From: Callorhinus ursinus
Taxonomy: Eukaryota > Chordata > Mammalia > Carnivora > Otariidae
Direction: 5' to 3'
DNA: 64,000 nucleotides
Assembly (NCBI RefSeq): GCF_003265705.1
Contig: NW_020312785.1
Span: 16,724,682 to 16,788,681, forward strand
Shown: piece by piece, positions 1 through 11,519 of the stretch
Numbering within the stretch: the first letter of the stretch is position 1
Layout: each line of letters begins with the position of its first letter
Program-made: the position numbers and the translations under genes
Notes under the pieces: model-generated
Database searches by the model: none
Seen by the model: the letters and a program-made list of their open reading frames with translations, nothing else
Told to the model about the DNA's origin: nothing

Positions 1-896
1 TCATCTTTCAAATTTTGTGTTTCTCTTTATTCAATGTTCATGCATTAGTGTTAAAATAAGAAAAAAAAAAAACCTGTCACTCAGAATAGTTTAAATAAGT
101 CACTGTTCTATTTTCCAAGTTTGTTCACTTATTACTATACATTATTTTCTAGATTTTTATTCATTTTGTGTGTTGTTTCTATTAGTGATTTTTTTTGTTT
201 ACATGGTAAACCTAAATTTTGAGACTCAAATTTTATGAGTTGAATACATATTTTATATTTCTATAATTTGAAAATGCTTTCGCAATTTGTATCCTCTAAA
301 ATTCTATAGTTTAGCTTTATTTTTTAAAAGAATTATGGAAATAATATATTAATTTCTCTTCTTTGGAGACAAGTCTCACTCTCCAACAGATACACATAAA
401 AGCATCGTGAACAGCGATTATATATCTGTGTGCAACATGTCTAACTCCTCCTATCTCCTTCTGTATCAGGAGATATAATGTTAGAACATGACACTATAAA
501 TAGATTATGCTTTTAGAATGACTTGTCCTTGTCTGGAATAATACTAAATTTAGTACACATTGTTTTTGGCAGTATAAAAATGAATTCAAGTTTCAGGTAG
601 GTACAGATTCAGAAATTTGTATTAAGAAATCTTCATTGAAAGAAAGACTTAGTTATGACTTGGTGTTATTATGTCAGACCTGTCCTCTTTTTAAACTTTG
701 TCCTCTCTTCTTACTGAACTTGAATAAATGGGCTTCTGAAAGCTGACTCAGTTCTTAAAAGATTTCTGAAAACAGAGTGATTGATTGTGGTTGCTTCAAC
801 CAACTTTACTACTGCCCGACATGGCAAACCAAGGTTAGGCCTTAGGTGCCCAAGAAGCACCTGAGATTTGTACTTGATCATGTGGACAAGATCAGT
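1..896. other. AT-rich non-coding DNA
   Basis: No open frame of note and no repeat family I recognise. A short A-run lies at 60-72. Confidence 0.5.
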
Positions 897-1118
897 CTTT
901 TTTTTTTTTTTAATGCTATTTATTTATTTATTTATTTATTTATTTAGAGGGACAGCTTGTGGGGCAGGGAGGGACAGAGGGAGAGGGAGAGAGAATCTTA
1001 AGCAGACTCCTTGCTGACTGTGGAGCCCGAAGTGGGGCTTGATCTCATGACCCTGAGATTGCAACTTGAGCTGAAACCAAGAGTCAGACACTTAACTGAC
1101 AGAGCCACCTAGGTGCCC
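897..1118 (-). mobile_element. Can-SINE (tRNA-derived), antisense
   Basis: Reads as the reverse complement of a Can-SINE: T-run and TTTA-rich tail at the left, purine-rich middle, then the tRNA-related head ending in CCACCTAGGTGCCC at the right. The head is diverged (GAAACCAAGAGTCAG type), which suggests an older subfamily than most copies here. Flanking repeats are not clear. Confidence 0.92.
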
Positions 1119-1361
1119 TTCAGACTATCTTCTTGTTTCACGGTCAAGTCATTTCAGTGAAAGACTTCACTAGAAGGAGACTTTGGTGTTCTTCTTACTT
1201 TTTGAAGTAATTCTAATCTTCAAATTCCTGCTTCTGATAAATTCTAAAGAATACAAAAGCCTCTAAAAGCTGAATATCATCCATGTAGATTTCTGAATTG
1301 TACTGCTACATCAAATATTTCTATTTCTGCCCTCAGTGATATCAGCCCAAGTATTATCATT

Positions 1362-1510
1362 GGTAATAGCTACCAGTGATTGAATGCTTAATATGTACTG
1401 GGGATTTACATATATTCTTTCTATTCTTATAATAACTCTAATTCAACATCATTGACCCTATTTTGCAGATGAAGAAATTGAAGTCCAAATATATATAAAA
1501 CATAGCCAGT
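1362..1510 (-). mobile_element. MIR fragment, antisense
   Basis: Resembles the reverse complement of MIR: 'taatagctaccagtgattgaatgctta', then 'cctattttgcagatgaagaaattgaag', which mirrors the MIR core. It is diverged, so the edges are approximate. The match is to remembered consensus. Confidence 0.65.
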
Positions 1511-1925
1511 TCCATAAGTGAATACCCATTTTATCCTAAATCTTCACTCTTTGTATTAAGATACAATGCCTTCTGTAAAAAACAAAATAACAGATATGGC
1601 CTCTACAGTGCTGTTCCTCTCTTATTTTTTCCTTTTAACATTTTAGAGAAAGAGAGAATGAAGAGCATAAGGTAAAAATAAGTCTAAAGAAGAGCAGAGA
1701 AAATAAAAATTGATAAAAAATATTGAACAGAAATTTCAAGAAATACCAGTATTGGAGAGTACTTTTTAGAGGCTACAGACATATGCAAGTGTACGTAATA
1801 TGTAACATATATGCATACATAATTTTTAAGAAATAATTAACTGCTTCCTCAATTCCTTAGTAATATGCCCCCAAATATTCTAAATTTGGATATAACTATA
1901 AACTTGAAATATAGCCACATTTCTT

Positions 1926-2095
1926 TTCTTTTCTTCTCTTTTTTAAGATTTTATTTATTTATTTGATGGAGGGAAATGAAACACAAGCAAGGGGAGTGGG
2001 AAAGGGAGAAGCAGGCTTCCCGCCTAGCAGGGAGCCTGAGATGGGGCTTGATCCTAGCACCCTGGGATCATGACCTGAGCCACCCAGGCACCCCT
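1926..2095 (-). mobile_element. Can-SINE, antisense, with internal 27-bp deletion in the head
   Basis: Antisense Can-SINE flanked by a 15-bp target-site duplication, ATAGCCACATTTCTT (1911-1925) and ATGGCCACATTTCTT (2096-2110), one mismatch. The tRNA-like head lacks the usual GAAGGCAGACGCTTAACCGA stretch: GACCTGAGCC runs straight into ACCCAGG. In an intact copy CTGAGCC occurs on both sides of the missing piece, so the loss fits a deletion between short direct repeats. It removes half of the A-box region. Confidence 0.93.
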
Positions 2096-2110
2096 ATGGC
2101 CACATTTCTT

Positions 2111-3189
2111 AAAAGTATAATAGAAATGGTGTTCTAATATCTAGCATTCCTAAGCCAAATCTTTTCTATAAATATTTATTTTCTGAACTATTTTCCATGC
2201 TTCCTCACAAAGAATTGAGAAGTCATGAATTATATCCAGTTCCCACATGTTGACTAACTTTAACTAAAAAACTCATGTGTTTAAGATTTCATATAACAGA
2301 ACTAGCAAAGTGCATATCACTACTGTGGAGAAAAGTCTTTCAAGATAAAAACTATTATCATGCTCTTAGTAATTAAATCCCAATTATCACAGGATCCTTT
2401 CAACACAGGATTTGAATTAATCTTATGGATATGTATTTATTTGAAGCACATGAAATATTATTGGATACTTTAGTACTTTTACCTGACTCCAGTAGAGATA
2501 TGCCCGTGTCAATTGGATAAACCATTTAGTCACTATTGTTTTTTTTTCATTTAAATCAACACACACAACTGATTATTTAATTATTAGAATTCTAAGTGTG
2601 ACAAATATTTAACATATGTAAGCTATTAGTCAATAAACATTACCCATAAAATCATTAAATCACAAGTATAAGAATTTTAAGTTTATCTGCTGGTTAACTG
2701 ATGTCCTTTACAAAGACACCCAGTCTATGAAATTGTAAGGTATTTGAAATCATCAAATGCTATTCTTATGATCCAAAACAATTTAAGGAGCTTAATACTT
2801 TTGAATCTCATCCTAGCTTTTAAGTCTCTTGTCATGTATAAAGATGATGTCAAATGCTATTTTTGGTAAGTGTCTTTGTTTTGGTCAAAATGACAATCAG
2901 CATGATATGATATATTACTGAGTGGCCCTAATGAAAACCTGATTTTTTGAATTTTTATTCGTTTAACAAATATAACTGTGTAAGTCATAATTTATTACTA
3001 CAAAATTAATTATTTTTGCATGTTTAAAATTATGTCATGTTTAAAGTTATTCAGGTGAAAATTCTTAATATGTAAAATTAGATACAATATTGGATATATA
3101 TATCTCACATGTAACATAAGAAACATTATAAAACCAATAGAATCCATCACAAAATCGAATAAAACAGAATGTTACAAAAGCCTCCTGCA
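2111..3189. other. AT-rich non-coding DNA
   Basis: No gene or repeat recognised. It may contain very old L1 sequence next to the fragment that starts near 3190. Confidence 0.4.
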
Positions 3190-3640
3190 TAATTTCCTGA
3201 ACAGTCCCTGTTCCTTCCTCTAAAGAGGAGATTATGATACTGATATTTTATCATCCCCTTGTAATTCTTTATAGTTATATCATATATATTTGTACATACT
3301 TAAAATATGTCTTGTTTTGCTTGTTTTATGCATACAAAAAGAGTAGAAACTGCATGCAGTCTTCTGTGAATTTTTCACCCAACTTTATATTTCTGAAAGT
3401 TACCATTATTGAAATATGTTGCCTTGGTATATTCATTTTTAGTGTTGTCCAATTATTGTTGTCCATTGTTTTAATAATTACAATTTATTTATCCATTCTC
3501 AAGTTAATGAATATTTAGACTGTTAACAGATTTTTCCTCTTATGTGTAATATCTCTATAAACGTTCTTTATATCTGCTGTTACTAAGTGCAAAATTTGCT
3601 TTTGTGTAGGAGTGATATCAGTGGGACTTGGATTTTATTA
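3190..3640 (-). mobile_element. Ancient L1 3'-end fragment, antisense (left part)
   Basis: Matches the pattern of old mammalian L1 3' sequence in antisense, for example 'tttatttatccattctcaagttaatgaata' followed by 'gactgttaacagattttt' and 'ctataaacgttctt'. The 94-codon frame here (3234-3518) is hydrophobic, low-complexity and not a gene. The element appears to resume near 4425. Confidence 0.6.
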
Positions 3641-3880
3641 ATGATAGTGTATTAATCTCACTCAACAAATGGGCCAAAATACATGAATGATTCAAATACA
3701 TTAAACCTGTATTTCTTGCTTATTTAGTAGTCCAAGGCAGGTAGCTAATCTCCATCCAGTTTCTTTTATCTTGTACCACATGGTTGTAAGCAGATGGTTA
3801 TCAGACGCATAACAAGAATGTGGAGGCTGCATGCTTCTGTCTTAGAAATCTTGGCCCAGAAATGGTGTACTTAATAGTTA
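3641..3880. repeat. Unclassified sequence between ancient L1 and MLT1 LTR
   Basis: It interrupts the L1 fragment and is itself interrupted by the MLT1 LTR. It probably continues at 4263-4424. It may be an old DNA transposon or LTR, but I cannot name the family. Confidence 0.3.
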
Positions 3881-4262
3881 TGGGATGAATTGTATACTCC
3901 CAAAATTCATATGTTGAAGTCCTCAAACCCAGGATCTCAGAATGTAACTGTATTTGGAGATAAGGTCTTTACAGGGGTGATTAAATTAAAATGGGGTCAT
4001 CAGGGTAGGTCCCTAATCTAATATGATTGGTGTTCTTATTGGAAAAGAGAGAGGCAGAAGGGATGCACATGCAGAGAAAAAAGATCATGCAAGGACAAAG
4101 CAAGCAAGTGACCATCTATAAGCCAGGAGAGTCAAGAAAAACTAACTATGTCAACCCCTTGATCTAAAACTTCTACCTCCAAAACTGTGAGTTATAAATT
4201 TCTGTTGCTTAAGCCACCCAGTCTGTGATATTTTGTTATGGCAGCTCTAGCAAATCAATACA
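3881..4262 (+). mobile_element. MLT1-type LTR (ERVL-MaLR), solo, sense
   Basis: The LTR follows the MLT1 consensus pattern closely: 'gggatgaattgtatactcccaaaattcatatgttgaagtcct', 'atctcagaatgtaactgtatttggagataaggtctttaca', 'ttaagccacccagtctgtgatattttgttatggcag', ending 'caatacac'. No internal retroviral sequence flanks it, so it is a solo LTR. It sits inside older repeats. Confidence 0.88.
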
Positions 4263-4424
4263 CTCACTTTTGTTCTTATTCCAATGATGTACATGGCTGT
4301 ACCTAATTACAGTGAAGGCTGGGATACGTGTTCCCTGACTGAGCACCTACAATTGTCAAAATATGGACATTGCACTGTATCTCTGTCTTATAGAGTATAT
4401 GAATCACCAGCTCTACAGAATAAC
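4263..4424. repeat. Unclassified repeat, right part
   Basis: Probable continuation of 3641-3880 on the other side of the MLT1 LTR. The family is not recognised. The 63-codon frame at 4284-4475 is chance. Confidence 0.25.
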
Positions 4425-4930
4425 ATCCTATTTTTTATCCAAAGTGATTGTTCTATTGTGTACTCTGGTGTGTGAGAGAATCCACTGATCTGTATCAGCT
4501 GCAACATTTGGAATTTTCAGGCATCTTATTTCTCAGTTGAATGGGTATAAAAAAATCTTACTGTCGTTTTGATTTTCAGTTCCCTTGGGATCACTGAGTT
4601 TTGATATCTCTTTATATGTGTTGACTATTCTGTGAAGAATATACTCAGGTTTACTAATGAATAACCTATTAATGTTGTTAACCTTTTTCTCATTAAATTC
4701 TATAAAGTCTTTATAAAATTTATATTAATCTTCTCAGTTATTATGACACTTCTGCTAATTTTCACTTATTAAAGTGACTTTGATAAACATGTCTTTTATT
4801 TTTAATACACTTTAATTTTTCAGTCCCTTTTTTTTGCAATTATCATATGTTATACTGTAAGTTCAATTTCCAAAAGATCTTTACCCATTTTTTTCAGAGT
4901 TCTAAATTTGTACATTGGTCATTTAAATCC
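4425..4930 (-). mobile_element. Ancient L1 3'-end fragment, antisense (right part)
   Basis: Continues the antisense L1 3' pattern: 'ccaaagtgattgttctatt', 'tcttactgtcgttttgattttcag' and 'aaaagatctttacccatttttttcag' match the usual old L1 3' region in order. Together with 3190-3640 this indicates one L1 split by later insertions. Confidence 0.6.
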
Positions 4931-5379
4931 ATAATCTGTCAGTGGGCTGAGAAGGGAGAATGAGTGAAACCTCCTGAGGGTAGAGTAAGACAGACACCTG
5001 GCAAAGTGGAGGGGCCCTAAAATCAGGACGCCTCATGGGATCCCAGAGATGCCAGAAGAGTCTCCAGCAATGCTTGCCAAGCTTTTATCCTTTCTTAACC
5101 ACAGGTCCTTGAGCTATTGGAAATATCAATTAGGTTAGAAAGTGTGTCAAAGAGAATCCACTTGCCCTGTGGTTAAGAAAAAAAAAAAAAAAGAACCTAT
5201 AGAAGGCCATCTAAGCTATCCATGATTATGAGAAAATAAGAAAATAAGAGTGTCACAAAATATAAGTAAAGGTATCACATAAAAGAGCAGTAACAGAAAA
5301 CAAACAGCAAACAAAGAGATAAAAACTTCCTTAGGAGCATTGAGTTATTGAAAAGTTCAATTCAATTACATTAATAAAA
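4931..5379. other. Non-coding DNA
   Basis: A somewhat GC-richer stretch (4950-5100) passes into A-rich sequence with an A-run near 5178-5192. No gene seen. Confidence 0.4.
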
Positions 5380-6310
5380 TGAAAGCACAAAACAGATACC
5401 TAAAAGATAGGATATTATGTAGAGGTAAGTGACAGAAGTAAGTAAATAAACTGAAATGCAGAACAATATTGGATCTATTAAATAAATCACAAAATGAAGG
5501 AAGCAGAAAAAATAGAGTTGAAAACTAAATTGCTGTTATGGGAACAAGGCTTCAAAAGTCATAGTGAACATAGAAGAAAAGTCAAAGATATTAAATCAAT
5601 GCAAAGAAAATTATTTATGTAAAGACACAGATGATGCAACATGGGATAATTAGTGTCCCTGAAGTAAACAATACAAATAATATGCACAAGAGATACATTA
5701 GGAAAAAAAATCTGAAATTATATAGGAAATAAATTCACAGAATAATTAGATAGAATAATACAAAGAAAGAAAAAACCTATCAAGATATAATATATACCAA
5801 GAAAATATGACACACACACACAAAAAATTGGAATTCATGGTGAATACACCAATACCACTGAATTTCAAAGGTAATTTCTCATTCCATGAGTAGTAAGAAA
5901 AAGTTACCTGTAAGAGTAAAATCAGACTTACCTTAGATTTCCCACAGAAACACTCTTCACCAGAGGACAAGTAAAGCAGCCATTGCCAAGTCCTGAAAGA
6001 AAATTAAGTATGATCCAAGAATGAGACTCATCTCAATAGTCATAAAAGAATTAAAGCAAACTGGCTGATTCTATAGTATAAAAACCCAGGAAATAGAAAA
6101 TGAGTACTTCTAGAGACATATCATTGGTAATTAAATTAAACAACGTAAAAGATAACATAACATGATAACAAGGATGATCTCAGTAATTTATTGGTCATGA
6201 CCTTTAAATACGTTTAGTTATAGAACCAAGAAGAAACCCTGGAGAAAATGTCACTGGATAACTGACAAAAATAATGTAGGCAACAGAATTAGTAGGTCAG
6301 TAGAGAAAAT
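5380..6310 (+). mobile_element. Ancient L1/HAL1 ORF1-type fragment, sense
   Basis: A-rich sense strand. The part around 5826-6020 ('attggaattcatggtgaatacacc', 'ccatgagtagtaagaaaaagtta', 'agaaacactcttcaccagagg', 'atccaagaatgaga') resembles the ORF1 C-terminal region of old L1/HAL1 elements. No long frame survives. Confidence 0.5.
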
Positions 6311-6331
6311 GTTAAAGAAATATAGTAAAAT

Positions 6332-6458
6332 GGGGTGCCTGGGTGGCTCAGTCGGTTAAGTGTTCAATTATTGATTTCAGCTCAGGTCTTGATCACAGGG
6401 TTTTGAGTTCAACTCCCATGTTGGGCTCCATGCCAATCATGAAGCCTACTTAAAAAAA
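6332..6458 (+). mobile_element. Can-SINE, sense, 3'-shortened
   Basis: Starts GGGGTGCCTGGGTGGCTCAGTC and keeps the tRNA-like head, but lacks the pyrimidine-rich middle and the AAATAAATAAA tail, ending CCTACTTAAAAAAAA. Flanks tatagtaaaatgg and tacagtaatgg suggest a degraded target-site duplication. An older short subfamily. Confidence 0.88.
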
Positions 6459-6520
6459 ATACAGTAATGGTAAGCTCCTGATCTTCTTCCAGAGTCATTA
6501 CATTCTTTTACATTTGAATT

Positions 6521-6723
6521 TATATATAGATAAAATTACATATCTATACATATTTTGTTTTATATCTATACATATCTATATTTACATATGTATACACATA
6601 TATCTATTTATAGATATACATATCTACATATATTACATATCCATTACATATCTATATATATTACATATCTATACATATCTCTATATATTACATATTATTA
6701 CATATCTATGTAGATATGTAATT
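6521..6723. repeat. AT-rich microsatellite/minisatellite (TATCTACATA-like)
   Basis: About 200 bases of irregular repeats of TATC, TACA and TATA. The 74-codon I/Y-rich frame at 6514-6738 comes entirely from this array. Confidence 0.85.
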
Positions 6724-7025
6724 TGGGTGCCATTTTAATTTTATCTATATATTTTTAAAATAATGACTATATAAAATATTTACACAAACAATAAAGCTGA
6801 AAGGGAATATATGGTAAAAAATTTGTTGGAGAAAAGTCAGAAAACAATACTGTGAAAAAATGCATATTTATAAAAATGTGAAAGAACACATGCATATATT
6901 AATATATAAAGAAGCTATATATTAAATGTTATTTCTAAATAGTGTAGCCATCAATTTTGATTTTAAATTCTGCTTTTTCTGTTTTTCTAAAATCACTAAA
7001 TAACACTTTCAATTGAAACAGTTTA

Positions 7026-7242
7026 TTTTTTTAATTTTTTATTTTTAAAGATTTTATTTATTTATTTAATTGACAGAGAGAGAGAGGCAGCGAGAGAGGG
7101 AACACAAGCAGGGGGAGGGTCAGAAGGAGAAGCAGGTTTCCCGCAGAGCGGGGAGCCTGATGCGGGGCTCGATCCCAGGACCCTGAGATCATGACCTGAG
7201 CTGAAGGCAGTCGCTTAACCAACTGAGCCACCCAGGCGCCCC
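7026..7242 (-). mobile_element. Can-SINE, antisense, full-length
   Basis: Complete antisense Can-SINE with a perfect 16-bp target-site duplication, CAATTGAAACAGTTTA, at 7010-7025 and 7243-7258. It retains CpGs in the head and little decay, so it is one of the younger copies. It lies head-to-head with the SINE at 7306. Confidence 0.96.
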
Positions 7243-7305
7243 CAATTGAAACAGTTTAAAAAAAATGTAAAGGTTATGGTAAAAAGATTAAATAACATAT
7301 AAATA

Positions 7306-7510
7306 GGGGTGCCTGGGTGGCTCAGATGGTTGAGCGTCTGCCTTCGGCTCAGGTCATGATCCCAGAGTCCTGGGATCGAGCCCCGCATCGGGCTCCCTGC
7401 TTGACAGGGAGCCTGCTTCTTCCCCTCCCTCTACTGTTCCCCCTGCTTGTGCTCCCTCGCTCTCTCTGTCAAATAAATAAAATCTTTCAAAAAAAAATAA
7501 ATAAAATCTT
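7306..7510 (+). mobile_element. Can-SINE, sense, full-length
   Basis: Starts GGGGTGCCTGGGTGGCTCAG, has head, CT-rich middle and AAATAAATAAAATCTT tail, the tail unit being doubled. Flanking TTAAATAACATA/TTAAATAATAGT is a probable imperfect target-site duplication. The 68-codon frame at 7317 lies wholly inside it. Confidence 0.94.
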
Positions 7511-8585
7511 AAATAATAGTTAAATCATAGAACATTAATCATTTTTTCCTGACTTAAAAGATCATAGAAATGTTGTATGGTTGTATATTTTATGATATAG
7601 CACATGAACATTCTAGACTGATAAAAGCACTTTTGCCATGGTATTAATCTTTACATAATGAAAGTCAAAGGCATTGCATAGTGCTGGTACCAGCGATAGA
7701 AATTTCTCATTAATGTGTACCAGTGCTCCACACAAAAAACATCTTTGTCTGGTAAAAGCTTCTTAGGGGCTGTTTGAAGCCTCAGTGGACATGCACTACA
7801 TTTGTTATTCAATCAGTTCTGCAATATTAGAGTAAGATCTGCTCTCTTAATACAGTCATTGTCTTTGATAAGCTAAAATACACAGGAAATTGTTCACTTT
7901 GGGGAAAGGATTAACTGATTCCAGCCACAAAATTCAATTTAGTAAGACAAAGGTCCTTTGTAAACCATAGTCTGATCATCTGATTGAAAAAACCTGAGTC
8001 AGGTACCACCTAATCAAGACTAATCAAGAAACAGGTTTTATTATTATTACTTTTTAGAATAATAGTTTTAATGAGATATGCCATACATTATTTTCTTTTT
8101 ACATTTAACTACAGATTTTCAAAGTTGCTTACCTAAGCTTTTGTTTACTCACTGCACTAATGGATACAACACTCTATTCCTCTTGAATATTTATACTTCA
8201 TTCTGATTTTTTAAACCAAGCCAAAAAACATCTACAAATAAAGCAAAAGATGTTCCATAATTGTTACCACCTAAAAATGTCTTGTAAGCTCATATATACC
8301 AAGAATAATTTAATTTCCTTTCATTTTCTAAATCTCTCCCTTCTGCTAGTATCACAATATTCAAGGCAGTTGTGTGCCAACTTTTCCCCAGAACACCTGG
8401 TCAATCCTTTACTGCCAGATGGACCTGCTGATGTAGAACAAAACAGGGAATGGTTGTAATAAATATGTCTGTGGGGGATATTGTTCACATTATTGGTTGA
8501 GTCTGCCTTGACTGAAAATTGTAACAATCCATAGCCTCCATTTATCTGTCTACAACTAGCAAATTATTTCAAGGTGTCAGAGACA
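7511..8585. other. Non-coding DNA
   Basis: No gene or repeat recognised. The two overlapping 68-69-codon frames near 8250-8527 are on opposite strands, show no domain, and are treated as chance. Confidence 0.4.
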
Positions 8586-8589
8586 GGGT

Positions 8590-8712
8590 GATATAATGAA
8601 AGAGCACTGATCTGTAAATTGGTAGATTGTACAATCTGTGCTACTCACTTTACTTCTTTGGGGCTCACTTTCCTATCTCTAAAATGAGTGAACTAAACAT
8701 TGAGAGAATTGA
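8590..8712 (+). mobile_element. MIR fragment, sense
   Basis: 'ataatgaaagagcactgatctg', 'ctcactttacttctttggggctcactttcctatctctaaaatgag' follows the MIR sense pattern ('... tgacctt ... cctcagtttcctcatctgtaaaatgg'). Confidence 0.6.
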
Positions 8713-10139
8713 GTAAGATGTTTCTTATACTTTATTCAGTTTTGTAGTTCAAAGTCACAATGTGAACATGTAACATTGTGGCATCAGAAAAAAAATAGGC
8801 TTTTAATGACATATTTTTAAGCATAAATGTACTTTCCAGTCCTCTTGATTTTCCAAAATTTTTGAAAATACTCCTGTTTTAACAAAGTTATATTATTTTA
8901 ATAAACTCTGATGAATAGCTACTGACTTTTTTTCATTTTATTACTGTTAAACATTACCTTGTACTATATGCCAGATATGAGAGCATCATCTGAGACCCTA
9001 TTGAGCCCCACTAACTGAGACTGGTAAATGTTGGGTGAAGGAAATAGCCGAAGAGCACTTGTACAATGGGTGAGGAAAAGAAACATAGATGGTTGGATGT
9101 GGAAGTAACTGGAAGCCTCCTAACAAGTGTAAGCTGAGCAGGTTCTCACCTGGCAAGAGGGGAGCAGTAACATGAGAATTTAATGAAAAGATGTTGCAAA
9201 TACCAACAAATGGATACAGACACAAATTATATTTGAAGAGCTTTTGTCAAATCACCAAAAAGTTAATAACAGAAAGAGGAAATGCCACATAAGAGACAAA
9301 AATTAAGTGCACAGAGGCACAAATTTTAAGAATAAAGCTAATGCTTTATCAATGAGTATTAATGGACTTACATTTTCAGTTCCAATATCTAAAGAGCTTA
9401 GAAGTCATCACTCCTATAATAAGAAATGGTTGTACAAACTGAAAATCAATGATGTTTCTTGCACCTGTCAGAGAACCAACATTACAAAGCAAACTGCTAC
9501 CTCAAAATCTAGAGACACAAGCACATACAGAGATCAGAGCTGATGTCTGTTTACCAGGAGAAGCAGGAACCATAAAATGGTAGGAATACTTAAATAGTAA
9601 TGTTAACAAATTGCTGGAAGCTGACTGTGGACTTCTTTGAGAATAATAAACCATGAGGGGGGGCTGTTGCAGTCTTGGGGGGATGCATACTTTTATGGGC
9701 TTTCTTTCTAGGCACCCAGTAAACATCTGAGAAAGATCTCCTAGTGGTTCTGGCAGGGGGAAGGAAAGACAAATAGTTCTGAAATACATACACCCAGAGC
9801 CTTCTCCGTATCAAAGGCCTACTTTCCAGGGAAAACACTGAACAAGAGTTTAACCCATCATGGACAAGGGCATTAAACCCACTCTAAAACCTTCTAGACT
9901 CTCTGTTTCATCTAAAGGAAGAAGAAATGCTAAGAAACACTTGTGAAAGTCACAGCACAGGGAAGTAGACCCATTAAAAGAATGAGATGCAATCATAATA
10001 TTATATAGTGCTTCCTCTGCACCATGATTTATCCCTACATCAGCAGGGTTCCAGTAGGTTACAGCTTAAATAGCCGTGAGGCACACACTCCCTAAGAACA
10101 GTATTTAGGGGAGCCCCAAATCGAAAGGGGAGGCAAAAA
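8713..10139. other. Non-coding DNA
   Basis: Mixed-composition intergenic sequence. A G-run occurs at 9656-9664. Overlapping small frames at 9502-9838 on the minus strand share no motif and lack any exon-like context. Confidence 0.4.
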
Positions 10140-11037
10140 TGAGATCACTAGAGAAATATGAAATCTGAAAAACTAAAATCAGGTAATTTAAAATAAATAT
10201 TATTAATATGTAAAAAGCACGAAAGGAAAAGTAAACAACATGGAAGAACAGATGGGTAATGCAATCAGAGATGTGAAAACTTTAAGGAAGAATTAAAAGC
10301 AAACAATAGAAATCAAAATAAACTGTGGCAGAAATAAAAAATACCCTTAATAGTCTCATCAGTAGACAGGATATGGTCAAGGGAAGAATCAGTGAGCTTG
10401 AAGATAGGTCAGTAGAAAGTTCCCATGGTGAAAATTAAAAAAAAGAAAATACTATCCAAAAACTGATGGAGATTTTTTAAAGGTGTAATCTATATTTATT
10501 TGAGATACCAGAAGGGGAAAAAAGACTGAAGTAGAAACATTTGAAATAATAATGGTCAAGAACTTTCCAATTTTTTTTTATTTAATGACAGACACTGAAC
10601 CATGGACCTAGGAAGCTCAGATAACAACAATGAATATAAATACCAAGAAAATTGTATGTAGGTATATCATATTTAAACTGCAATAAATGAAACACAGAAG
10701 AAATCTTGAGAAAAGCCAGAGTGAGAAAGTCTTATCTATAGCATAACAAGGGTAAAAATTAGACCAGACTTCTCAACAGAAGCCATGCAAGCAAGAAGCA
10801 AGTGGAATGAAATGTAAAATTCTATATCAAATAAAATTATCCTTCGAAAGTGAAGGAGAAATAATGTCACAAATGAAAACTGAAGAAATTCTCTGGGCAG
10901 CAGATCTGCTGTGTGAGAGATGTTGAAATAAGTTCCTTGAATGGAAAGACAATTTTATAGTGAGATAATTGGATCTACATAAAGAAAGAGCACTGGGGGA
11001 GGAATAAATAAATGTAAAATAAAAATCTTATATTTTT
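10140..11037 (+). mobile_element. Ancient L1/HAL1 ORF1-type fragment, sense
   Basis: A-rich sense strand containing the decayed core of an old L1/HAL1 ORF1: 'gagcttgaagataggtcagtaga', 'gaaataataatggtcaagaactttcc', 'aggaagctcag', 'gaaatcttgagaaaagccag', 'gacttctcaacagaagccatgcaagc', 'ctatatcaaataaaattatccttcgaaagtgaagg'. These appear in the expected order. It continues past the inserted SINE to about 11430. Confidence 0.65.
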
Positions 11038-11237
11038 TAATTCTTTTTTTTTAAGATTTTACTTATTTATTTGAGAGAGAGTAAAGCAGAGAGATCACAG
11101 AGGGAGAGGGAGAAGAAGACTCACCAATGAGCGGAGAGCCCAATGTGGGGCTGGATGCAGGGCTGGATCCCAGGACCTGGAGATCCTGACCTGAGCCAAA
11201 GGCAGATGCTTAACCAACTGAGCCACCCAGGCTCCCC
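11038..11237 (-). mobile_element. Can-SINE, antisense
   Basis: Antisense copy with flanking TTATATTTTT at 11028-11037 and 11238-11247. Inside the head a 12-base unit is doubled (GGGGCTGGATGCAGGGCTGGATCC). It is inserted into the ancient L1/HAL1 fragment. Confidence 0.92.
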
Positions 11238-11519
11238 TTATATTTTTAGTCTTAATTGATCTAAAAGATCACATGTTTTAATGTTCTAATAGTATCAATG
11301 TATTTGGATAGGTGAATTAATTACAACACTAACACAAGGGGTAGGAAGGAAGAATTGGTAATACTTTATTATTAGCTGCCTACACTATATATGAAGCGGC
11401 ATAGTGTTATTTGGGGATGAACTTAAGGTTAGTTAAAAATGTAAATTGTAAACTCTAGGGCAACCACTATTTGTTTGGGAGAAGTGATTGTTATGCTTAG
11501 TGTGGAAAGAAAATGCCTT

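Noticed and set aside
6514..6738. Ile/Tyr-rich 74-codon frame
   Set aside because: Encoded by an AT-rich repeat array.
7317..7523. Frame MAQMVERLPSAQ...
   Set aside because: Entirely the translated Can-SINE at 7306; similar SINE-derived frames occur at 13218, 38954, 45030 and 53036.
9502..9838. Two overlapping minus-strand frames of 82 and 95 codons
   Set aside because: Different frames over the same bases, no motif, no neighbouring exons.
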